Below are positions 25,711 to 32,396 of a DNA stretch of 54,150 nt, one piece after another (position 1 is the first letter of the stretch; every line of letters starts with the position of its first letter). The stretch is from assembly GCA_944387505.1 (NCBI GenBank), contig CALXFG010000007.1, forward strand, positions 1 through 54,150, given 5' to 3'. The stretch comes from an uncultured Clostridia bacterium (lineage in GTDB: Bacteria > Bacillota > Clostridia > TANB77 > CAG-508). The notes beneath the pieces were generated by a model, which was not told the origin of the DNA, did not search any database, and saw only the letters and a list, made by a program, of their open reading frames with translations. Made by a program: the position numbers and the translations under genes.

Positions 25711-25737
25711 AAAAGCCTCCTTGCGGGGCTTTTATTT
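25711..25737 (+). terminator. Terminator after the 71-residue gene
   Basis: AAAAGCCTCC with GGGGCTTTT forms a GC-rich stem around TTGC, followed by T-rich sequence, two bases after the stop codon. Confidence 0.85.
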
Positions 25738-25741
25738 TATA

Positions 25742-25837
25742 CTATTCTTCATCTTCACCATAAATTTCATCTACAATTGGAAATGCTTTCATAACAAATA
25801 TTTTATCTCCTGTTCTATGATTTGTTCTATATTTCAT
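25742..25837 (-). CDS. Putative 31-residue small protein
   Basis: A short frame MKYRTNHRTGDKIFVMKAFP followed by an acidic tail (EIYGEDEE). GAGGG lies six bases before the ATG. The charged, ordered look (basic start, acidic end) is unlike a random frame, but no family is known. It is followed downstream only by the converging 71-residue gene and could be a remnant of a longer protein. Confidence 0.4.
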   Translation of the reverse strand: MKYRTNHRTGDKIFVMKAFPIVDEIYGEDEE

Positions 25838-25876
25838 TCCAACCCTCTCTCATGATTGCTTTTTTACTTATATATT

Positions 25877-26359
25877 TTATATTACATAATTTTCTCCTAT
25901 ATTTCTTTTCAAAATATCTATTGCTTGATTATGTCTCTCCATTCCATATGTAGAGCCACATAAATTTTCTAGCACATAAACATTATATCCTAATTCAAAT
26001 AAATCCAATGCTGTTTTTAACACACAACAATCTGTATTAATTCCGCACAAATGAATTTCTGTTATTTGGTTTTTATGAATATATTCTATCAATTCTTTTG
26101 TAACAGACGAATATATGGATTTGTCAAATACTTGATAATCTTTTGTATTAATCACAATTGTTTTATCTTCCTCTGAAAGACAGCCTCTCCAGTTTAATTT
26201 TTTTATATATAAACTATCTTCATAATTTACAAATCTTGTAAAAGCAACATCATCATATTGATTACTTGCAATTGTTTCTTCTATCTTGCTAGGTACTTTT
26301 TCCGTATTTTGATTTATAAAAGCATTTTGTAAATCGATTACTAATAAAAGTGATTTCAT
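25877..26359 (-). CDS. Isochorismatase-family cysteine hydrolase (possible nicotinamidase)
   Basis: 160 residues. LLVIDLQNAF holds the catalytic Asp, WRGC and DKSIYSSVTKEL follow, and CGINTDCCVLKTALDLFELG carries the nucleophile Cys. Isochorismatase-like hydrolases include nicotinamidases, which convert nicotinamide to nicotinate, the PncB substrate. Nicotinamidase-type metal ligands (D-x-H) are not evident, so the substrate is open. The start at 26359 follows GGAGG by seven bases. It stands alone, followed upstream by a repeat and the permease gene. Confidence 0.85.
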   Translation of the reverse strand: MKSLLLVIDLQNAFINQNTEKVPSKIEETIASNQYDDVAFTRFVNYEDSLYIKKLNWRGCLSEEDKTIVINTKDYQVFDKSIYSSVTKELIEYIHKNQITEIHLCGINTDCCVLKTALDLFELGYNVYVLENLCGSTYGMERHNQAIDILKRNIGENYVI

Positions 26360-26412
26360 ATAACTTTCCTCCATAAATTATTTTATTAAACTATATCACA
26401 ATAAACAAAATT

Positions 26413-26488
26413 ATTCTATACATATGTTGCATAAAATGAGTTATACATTAATTCTATACATATGTTGCATAAAATGAGTTATACATTA
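26413..26488. repeat. Perfect 38-bp tandem duplication at the permease 3' end
   Basis: Bases 26413-26450 are repeated exactly at 26451-26488. The second copy includes the last codons and stop of the permease gene (stop at 26479), so the duplication started in or next to the coding end. The unit begins with ATTCTATACATATGTTGCAT and resembles the hairpins at 210-256 and 8552-8598. Confidence 0.85.
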
Positions 26489-27387
26489 ATTCCTATCAAG
26501 TCCACAAGTAATCCAGATAATAATGCAAATAGCATTACATAAACTAGATAATATATAAAATGCTTGATTCCTAGTACAATTTTTAAAGCTCCTAAATTAG
26601 TAATTTTTGTTGCAGGTCCTGTAATCATAAATGCAGTTCCTGCTCCCATACTCATACCTTTATGTAACCATTCTTCTAGTAATGGAATTGTTCCACCTCC
26701 ACAAACATACACAGGTACTCCTAATGTTGCTGCCATTAATACGCCAAATCCTTTATTGCTAAATAAACTAGCAAATGCTTCTTGTGGTACATACATTTGA
26801 AATAGTACAGTAATCACAATTCCTAGTAAAAAATATAAACCTGTTGCTTTTATATTTCTCCCTATATTTTTTACTAATCTCATAAACATATTAGGATCTG
26901 TGTCTTTTGTTTTCTTTTCTTCAAAACTTGAAAAGTTAAAAAACTTTTTGCTTTTAAAACAAATTCTAACCAATAATCCAGCTAGGAAACCGCCGATAAT
27001 ACTAACATTTAACCTAATTAGAAGTGCATTTGTTCCAAGAGCAGCACTATAAATCAACAATTGTGGATTTAATAAAATAGAGCTCATCATAAAGGCAGCT
27101 AGCCAATCCTCTTCCATTCCTTTTTTTGAAAAAGATGCTGCGATAGGAATGGTGCCATACATACAAATAGGTGATAATATTCCTAATATACTCGCTATAA
27201 ATGTACCTATGATACCAATATTCTTATCTTTAATCTTCATAAAAAGATGATGTATTCTATCTTTAGCAAAAACAGATATGAGTGAGCCAACAACAATTCC
27301 CAACAACCAATACCCAAATATTTGTCTTATTTGAATATCAAAATAGTACCAAAAATAAATCAATTGTTCTCTAAGTATTTCCCACAT
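26479..27387 (-). CDS. ArsP-type permease (DUF318/PF03773)
   Basis: 302 residues with about eight membrane helices. The family motifs SPICMYGTIPIAASF, MMSSILLNPQLLIYS, GVPVYVCGGGTIPLLEEWL and MITGPATKITNLGALK are clear. Relatives export methylarsenite or act as unknown organic-anion permeases; CGGG and CMYG carry the conserved cysteines. The start at 27387 overlaps the end of the DUF362 gene by 17 bases, so the two are coupled. The longer frame upstream lies within that gene. The substrate is unknown. Confidence 0.88.
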   Translation of the reverse strand: MWEILREQLIYFWYYFDIQIRQIFGYWLLGIVVGSLISVFAKDRIHHLFMKIKDKNIGIIGTFIASILGILSPICMYGTIPIAASFSKKGMEEDWLAAFMMSSILLNPQLLIYSAALGTNALLIRLNVSIIGGFLAGLLVRICFKSKKFFNFSSFEEKKTKDTDPNMFMRLVKNIGRNIKATGLYFLLGIVITVLFQMYVPQEAFASLFSNKGFGVLMAATLGVPVYVCGGGTIPLLEEWLHKGMSMGAGTAFMITGPATKITNLGALKIVLGIKHFIYYLVYVMLFALLSGLLVDLIGINV

Positions 27388-28462
27388 CAATATCCACCAA
27401 CCTGTAGTATAAATTTCCAAGTCCAATTTGTTCTGCATAATCTAATGTATGTGTTCCATTTCTTGATTCTATTCTATTGACTAAAGAGGCTCCATCTCCA
27501 TCTTGTTGTTCGTATACTAAATCAATACAAGCCTTATCAACAGCTACTGGGTCTGTTGAAGCCAATATTCCAATATCATGCATATCTGGTTCTGATGGAT
27601 TAGATTCACAGTCACAATCAATAGATAAATTATTCATAACATTAATATAGATAATGTCATCTTCTTTATCATTTGCAACTGATAAAGCCGATTCTGCCAT
27701 TGACTCTAAAAAGGAATCTTGGTCTCCTCCCATAAAACTAGTTCTACTTTCTCCTGCTGTATGAATCAAACATTTTCCTTCTTTTGAAGCAAATCCAATA
27801 GATATATTTTTAATAGCTCCTCCAAATCCTGCCATGGCATGTCCTTTAAAATGTGATAATACAATTGTAGAATCATAGTTTGCATAATGAGAACCTACTA
27901 AATTTTCTTGCAAATGGGTCCCGTTTTCTACTGGTAAGGTCATACTTCCTTCACTATCTAAAATATCCACATCTGCAATTTCTGTAAATCCATGTGCTTC
28001 TGCTGTTTGAAGATGTGCTGCTGTAGTACTTCTTGAACCGCCATAAGCTGTATTGTTTTCTACAATTGTTCCATCTACCTCCTGTACTAAGTCATCAATT
28101 AAATCTGGTTGAAGATAATAATTTCCTCCCATTTCTCCTGTTGACAATTTTATCGCCACATTTCCTTCTGGTTCAAATCCTAAGGTATGATAGATATTCA
28201 TTAATCCTTCTGAGCTAATATTACTTGTAAAATATACAGTTGAAACATCTTCATCACTTTGATTGTCAGTTGTATTTGCACTTGTACTAACATTTGCTGT
28301 ATTGTCTGTTTCTCCATTTACTCTTGTATTTTCTACAGAAGCTGTATTTGTTCTTTCTTCTTCTCCTAAAACATTCGTAACAATGATGTTAATTGCTACA
28401 ATTAATAGGATAATAACTATAACGGTTATCACACCTATCATGATTTTTTTCTTTTTTTCCAT
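27371..28462 (-). CDS. DUF362 domain protein, membrane anchored
   Basis: 363 residues. One N-terminal membrane helix (MIGVITVIVIILLIVAINII) is followed by a low-complexity Thr/Asn/Ser linker (about 35-70) and a DUF362 domain: VAIKLSTGEMGGNYYLQPDL, VENNTAYGGSR, LSHFKGHAMAGFGGAIKNIS, CDCESNPSEPDMHDIGILAS and DPVAVDKACIDLVYE. DUF362 proteins are linked to iron-sulfur or redox maturation; here the cysteine pair CDC is kept but no ferredoxin domain follows. It faces outward and is coupled to a permease, suggesting a joint job at the membrane. Start after AAAGGAGG. Confidence 0.88.
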   Translation of the reverse strand: MEKKKKIMIGVITVIVIILLIVAINIIVTNVLGEEERTNTASVENTRVNGETDNTANVSTSANTTDNQSDEDVSTVYFTSNISSEGLMNIYHTLGFEPEGNVAIKLSTGEMGGNYYLQPDLIDDLVQEVDGTIVENNTAYGGSRSTTAAHLQTAEAHGFTEIADVDILDSEGSMTLPVENGTHLQENLVGSHYANYDSTIVLSHFKGHAMAGFGGAIKNISIGFASKEGKCLIHTAGESRTSFMGGDQDSFLESMAESALSVANDKEDDIIYINVMNNLSIDCDCESNPSEPDMHDIGILASTDPVAVDKACIDLVYEQQDGDGASLVNRIESRNGTHTLDYAEQIGLGNLYYRLVDIDVGNT

Positions 28463-28621
28463 TTCAGACCTCCTTTATACATATAAAGTCTTTTACTCGC
28501 TTTTGTATGCCTTTATTTTTTTATATCATTTAGAGTCCACTTTAAGTCAATATATATTTTGAATTTTTATGAATATCTTTCTGTCATTTAGACATAAAGT
28601 ACTATTTAGTTTTCTCCTATT

Positions 28622-28661
28622 CTAAAAAAAATAGCTTAATACAAAAAAGTATTAAACTATT
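28622..28661 (-). terminator. Terminator after the serpin gene
   Basis: AATAGCTTAATAC (28630-28642) pairs with GTATTAAACTATT (28649-28661) with a six-base loop, followed on the minus strand by T-rich sequence, 22 bases past the serpin stop. Confidence 0.8.
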
Positions 28662-28682
28662 ATCATATGCTTATCTTTCAAT

Positions 28683-29960
28683 CTATTGATAATCTTCTCT
28701 ATCCTCTTCCCAAGAATTTGGTTCGTAAACAGTTCCTACAAACCAGATTTCATTGGTTTTCTTATCTCTGATAAAATACAAAAATGGTTTATCTATTTTA
28801 ATTTCCTCTGGTTTATTATTATCCACCATCGCCGTTGCTTCAAATGTAGCCATAACTGTAACTGCTGCTGCTTTTATACCTTTTTCTGTAAAATCAATGT
28901 CTGCTTTATGTAAGGCGTCATAAACATAAAGACCTGTATCTGCATCTGTCATATTTGAGAAATCAGCTAAATTTTCATCAAAAGCATCTGTAATCCCTAA
29001 ATCTATTAAGTCATTTTTTAATTGTAAATTATAATCAAATGAAAATTTTGGTATTGTAATATCAACTCCATATTTTGTTTTTGATGCTAACGTCACATTT
29101 TCTATTAAACGATTCAATTCATCCATCGTAAATGTGTCAATATATTCAGATAAATTATCCTCTGGCATAATTGCAACAAATTGTAATTGTGTGTCATCAT
29201 ATTGTTTTAAATCCATTGTTAAAGCTGTAATGTCATTATCTTTATAATATGCTACATCTTCACCATTGGTTTCTTTATGCATCATTGTTGCTGTCATTGT
29301 ATTGTTATCTTTTAGATAAAAATCCTCTCCATTGGTATCACTTACATCAAAAGAATTCTCCCATTCCATATCAATTGCTAACGCATTAATTAGAAACATT
29401 TCAGCATTTGGATTTTGGACTATATTATCATTTAACATATTTTTGATAATTCCTAAAGTTTTATTTTCTATCCAATTATTTATATTTGTGGCACTTTTGA
29501 ATGAATCATAATTGATTTCTGCATTATATTTTTCAGTTAATTTATTTTTATAATCTTCTTTTACATATTCAGCATAAGTATCCCTAATATATACACTATT
29601 GGCTAAGGATAGCACTTTATCTATATTATTATATTTCGATAGTTTCAAATCTTTTATTACATTTTCTATTTGTATTTTGGTATTGCCATTTGCTCCTTCA
29701 TTTAACATATTTAAAGCATATTTTATAGATAATGGACTATACACCATGTTTTGTTGTTGGTTTTCTAATTTTAAAAATTGTATTGAAAAATCCGTTTCCT
29801 CTGCTTGGTCTGATTGATTTCCCGTTATTGTAGGATTCATTCTTGTTTTCTCATTTTTAACAATCATTATTGCAAAAATTACTACTAGTATAATTGCTAC
29901 TATGATGAATAATATAACAGCTGTTTTAAATTTAATTTTTAATTCTTTTTTCTCTTCCAT
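28683..29960 (-). CDS. Membrane-anchored serpin (serine protease inhibitor)
   Basis: 425 residues: a basic start, one membrane helix (AVILFIIVAIILVVIFAIMIV, about 14-34) and a complete serpin fold. QNMVYSPLSIKYALNMLNEG, NWIENKTLGIIKNML and the C-terminal DKPFLYFIRDKKTNEIWFVG are diagnostic. The reactive loop has an inhibitory-type hinge (EKGIKAAAVT) and then VMATFEATAM; counting 17 residues from the hinge Glu puts Ala at P1, which would favour elastase-like proteases. Bacterial serpins of gut species block host or bacterial serine proteases; the target here is inference. It is a single-gene unit with its own terminator. Confidence 0.92.
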   Translation of the reverse strand: MEEKKELKIKFKTAVILFIIVAIILVVIFAIMIVKNEKTRMNPTITGNQSDQAEETDFSIQFLKLENQQQNMVYSPLSIKYALNMLNEGANGNTKIQIENVIKDLKLSKYNNIDKVLSLANSVYIRDTYAEYVKEDYKNKLTEKYNAEINYDSFKSATNINNWIENKTLGIIKNMLNDNIVQNPNAEMFLINALAIDMEWENSFDVSDTNGEDFYLKDNNTMTATMMHKETNGEDVAYYKDNDITALTMDLKQYDDTQLQFVAIMPEDNLSEYIDTFTMDELNRLIENVTLASKTKYGVDITIPKFSFDYNLQLKNDLIDLGITDAFDENLADFSNMTDADTGLYVYDALHKADIDFTEKGIKAAAVTVMATFEATAMVDNNKPEEIKIDKPFLYFIRDKKTNEIWFVGTVYEPNSWEEDREDYQ

Positions 29961-30043
29961 AATTTTCCCCTTTATTTCTTATATGGTTTATTTTTATATA
30001 GTATATCAATAAGCTCAAATTATTGCAATATGATAAAATTTAT

Positions 30044-30475
30044 TTATTCATTATTATTAATATGATTTTTCTCAGTATCAACTTTATCTCTTTTTAATCT
30101 TGATTCAGTCTGTGTAATACGAAAGAGATTTTATGTTTGTGCTAAAGCAATTACTTTTTTTCTTGTGTCGCCATTTTGTGCTATTTAATAACATGCATAA
30201 CGGGTTAGTTTATAATCTTTTTGTTTTCTTTCAGCTCCAGATCCTATTTGCACCATTTTGTCGGCTTCGACAAAATGTTCAAATGTAGTAATACCAGTAT
30301 TTTAACATGCCTCCTTGGCTTTCTTTATGACATTTTCAAATTTTCTCTACTCTTTATAATCTAGAACCTTTTGTAACTCTCTTGCATACCAATATTCAAT
30401 TCCATTTTCATCAATGTGTTTGATGTCTTCAAAAGTATGATTATCATATGTTTCTTTTCTTTCTAGTTGATTCAT
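30044..30475 (-). pseudogene. dinD: dinD (DNA damage-inducible protein D, BRO-N type) pseudogene
   Basis: A 144-codon frame matches DinD but has four internal stops. HTFEDIKHIDENGIEYWYAR, ELQKVLDYKE, then TAG in place of Trp before RKFENVIKKAKEAC, then TAA, FEHFVEADKMVQIGSGAERK and QKDYKLTRYACY, TAA, IAQNGDTRKKVIALAQT, TAA. DinD proteins act in the SOS response and antagonise RecA filaments in known cases. The copy ends well before the family length of about 270. It is a decayed gene. The remaining gap up to 30575 contains nothing else I recognise. Confidence 0.88.
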
Positions 30476-30575
30476 ATTTATCATCTCCTTTTTTGATTAT
30501 TGGCATTATATTATAGCTCTTTACGAATTGTAATACTTTTTCAAAAAAAATACTCCACTTTTGTGAAGTATAAAT

Positions 30576-30658
30576 TGGTACCGATGGTGGGACTCGAACC
30601 CACATGGTTTCCCGCTGGATTTTGAGTCCAGTGCGTCTACCAATTCCGCCACATCGGC
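30576..30658 (-). tRNA. tRNA-Leu (CAA)
   Basis: Minus-strand sequence GCCGATGTGGCGGAATTGGT begins the molecule; the acceptor stem GCCGATG pairs with CATCGGT. The anticodon arm CTGGA-CTCAAAA-TCCAG gives anticodon CAA. A long variable arm and GGGTTCGAGTCCC T-arm mark a class II leucine tRNA. CCA is encoded at the 3' end. Confidence 0.97.
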
Positions 30659-30747
30659 ATAAAAAATATGTACTAATATATATTAGCACATATCTTAGAA
30701 AAAGTCTAGAAAAATTTCAACTTTTTTTAATGTTTCATTTATACAAT

Positions 30748-30977
30748 GTTACAGTTCAGACCTTCCCCACTAAGAGGAACGATATGGTAGATTTTTAAAT
30801 GTTTGAATGCGACCGGAGTCGTTTTAGAAATTCTTATAGCTAAGTCGTAAAGGGGCCTGTTTCCGGGTATCGTTACGATTTAGATATTAGAATTTCTTAA
30901 ACGGAAATCGGAGGGTAACCGAGAACTTTAAAATCTACCATATCGTTCCTCTTAGTGGGGAAGGTCTGAACTGTAAC
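30748..30977. repeat. 230-bp foldback element with about 46-bp perfect ends
   Basis: The left end GTTACAGTTCAGACCTTCCC (30748 on) is repeated inverted at the right end (to 30977), with about 46 bases of perfect match through CTAAGAGGAACGATATGGTA. The inside continues as an imperfect hairpin. The right end meets the stop codon of the LysM/GH25 gene (30977-30979); the left end lies 89 bases from tRNA-Leu. It carries no gene. MITE-like or REPIN-like. Confidence 0.85.
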
Positions 30978-32230
30978 TATACAATTTTAATAGTTTGCCC
31001 TGGATAGATTAAATTTGGATTTTCTATATCATTATATTGTAAAATTTCATTTAACGTAATTCCAAATCTCCTAGCAATTCCATTTAAAGTATCTCCTTCT
31101 CTTACAACATAATATACTTGAATCGTATTATCTACTGGAGCTAAATCTGTCACATCACTTTCTGTAATTCTTAATTTTTGTCCTGGATAAATTAAGTTTG
31201 GATTTTCTATATCATTTAATTCCACAATATGTTCTACACTCACACGATATGCTCTTGCTATTTGAGATAAAGTATTTCCTCTTTGAACTGTATAAATAAT
31301 ATCTCCTGTTCCTCTTTCTTCATTTCCTGGTATTGTAGAATTTGTAAGAATTCTTAGTTTTTCTCCTGGATAAATTAAATCTGGATTTTGAATATTGTTA
31401 ATATCTACTAATTCTTGTACAGTTGTACCATACCTTCTTGCAATAGCACTTAAAGTATCTCCACTTTGTACAGTATATTCTACACTTTCTGTATTACTTG
31501 GAGTTGTATTTCCACTATTATTTGCAATTTCTGAAGTTTCACCTAAGAAGATTTCCTCTGTATATAAATCTCTATCTACACTGCCATTAATCCCATTTAC
31601 TCTACCTCTATCTGTGTATTGAATACCAATATATGTATTCCAACTGGTTTCTATATTAATAAGATTATTCCTATCTTCATAATAAGCAATCCATAAATCA
31701 TAATCTTCTGCTAGACTTGTATCAAATGTATTTATTGCATTTGATAAATCACTATACAAAATGACCTCTTTATTCGTCAGCTCCTCTACACGTTGCATAA
31801 AACTTCTAGCAATATTATTGATTTCTTCTCTTCCCACACCTCCAAAAGTTTCATAGTCTAATACCAATTTACAATCTGGTGTTTTTCCAGAAATAACAGA
31901 TACAAAATAATTTGCTTCTTCTATCGCCTGTTCTGTGCTTGTAGCAGTTAAATAATGATAAAATCCTACGCGCAATCCATTTGCTTTTGCATTTTCATAA
32001 TTAATATCAAAATACGCATCTTTTATATTTGTCCCTTGACTTGCCTTTATATATACGACTTGTATTCCAGCATCTCTTACTTCTGCATAATTAATATATC
32101 CTTGCCAATTACTAACATCAATTCCTTGAAAACTTAAATTTGATGCAGGTGTTAATGCATATGTATGATTTATCTGTATGCAAAAGACAAAAACAAATAT
32201 GATAACGCCCGATATGAATTTTTTTAACAT
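30977..32230 (-). CDS. GH25 lysozyme-like muramidase with three LysM domains
   Basis: 417 residues with a signal peptide ([21 protein letters not shown]). The GH25 domain (about 33-230) has [55 protein letters not shown] (catalytic acid residues) and GIQYTDRG. Three LysM repeats follow (about 253-297, 313-357 and 374-417), each with [10 protein letters not shown]-type starts and [12 protein letters not shown]-type ends. It cleaves peptidoglycan glycan strands at the cell surface, for remodelling or spore and daughter cell release. The start follows GGAGGAAG. Its stop codon adjoins the foldback element. Confidence 0.95.
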   Translation of the reverse strand: MLKKFISGVIIFVFVFCIQINHTYALTPASNLSFQGIDVSNWQGYINYAEVRDAGIQVVYIKASQGTNIKDAYFDINYENAKANGLRVGFYHYLTATSTEQAIEEANYFVSVISGKTPDCKLVLDYETFGGVGREEINNIARSFMQRVEELTNKEVILYSDLSNAINTFDTSLAEDYDLWIAYYEDRNNLINIETSWNTYIGIQYTDRGRVNGINGSVDRDLYTEEIFLGETSEIANNSGNTTPSNTESVEYTVQSGDTLSAIARRYGTTVQELVDINNIQNPDLIYPGEKLRILTNSTIPGNEERGTGDIIYTVQRGNTLSQIARAYRVSVEHIVELNDIENPNLIYPGQKLRITESDVTDLAPVDNTIQVYYVVREGDTLNGIARRFGITLNEILQYNDIENPNLIYPGQTIKIV

Positions 32231-32357
32231 ACCTTCCTCCTTTTTTCTACTATACTATGTTTTCGAGAAAGTTTTGTTAAGAACAGAAAGCAACTTGATT
32301 AAATTTTTTCTATATAACATTATTTTTTTTAAATGAAAAAAATCTTTTTAATTTAGC

Positions 32358-32395
32358 AAAAAAGGCATATAATTCTTTAATTATATACCTTTTTT
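32358..32395 (-). terminator. Terminator after the 797-residue gene
   Basis: AAAAAAGGCATATAATT (32358 on) pairs with AATTATATACCTTTTTT, directly before the stop of the gene at 32397. Strong T tails on both strands. Confidence 0.8.
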
Positions 32396-32396
32396 A

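Noticed and set aside
30444-30689. Minus-strand 81-codon frame across tRNA-Leu
   Set aside because: It is a translation of the tRNA and the start of the dinD remnant, not a gene.
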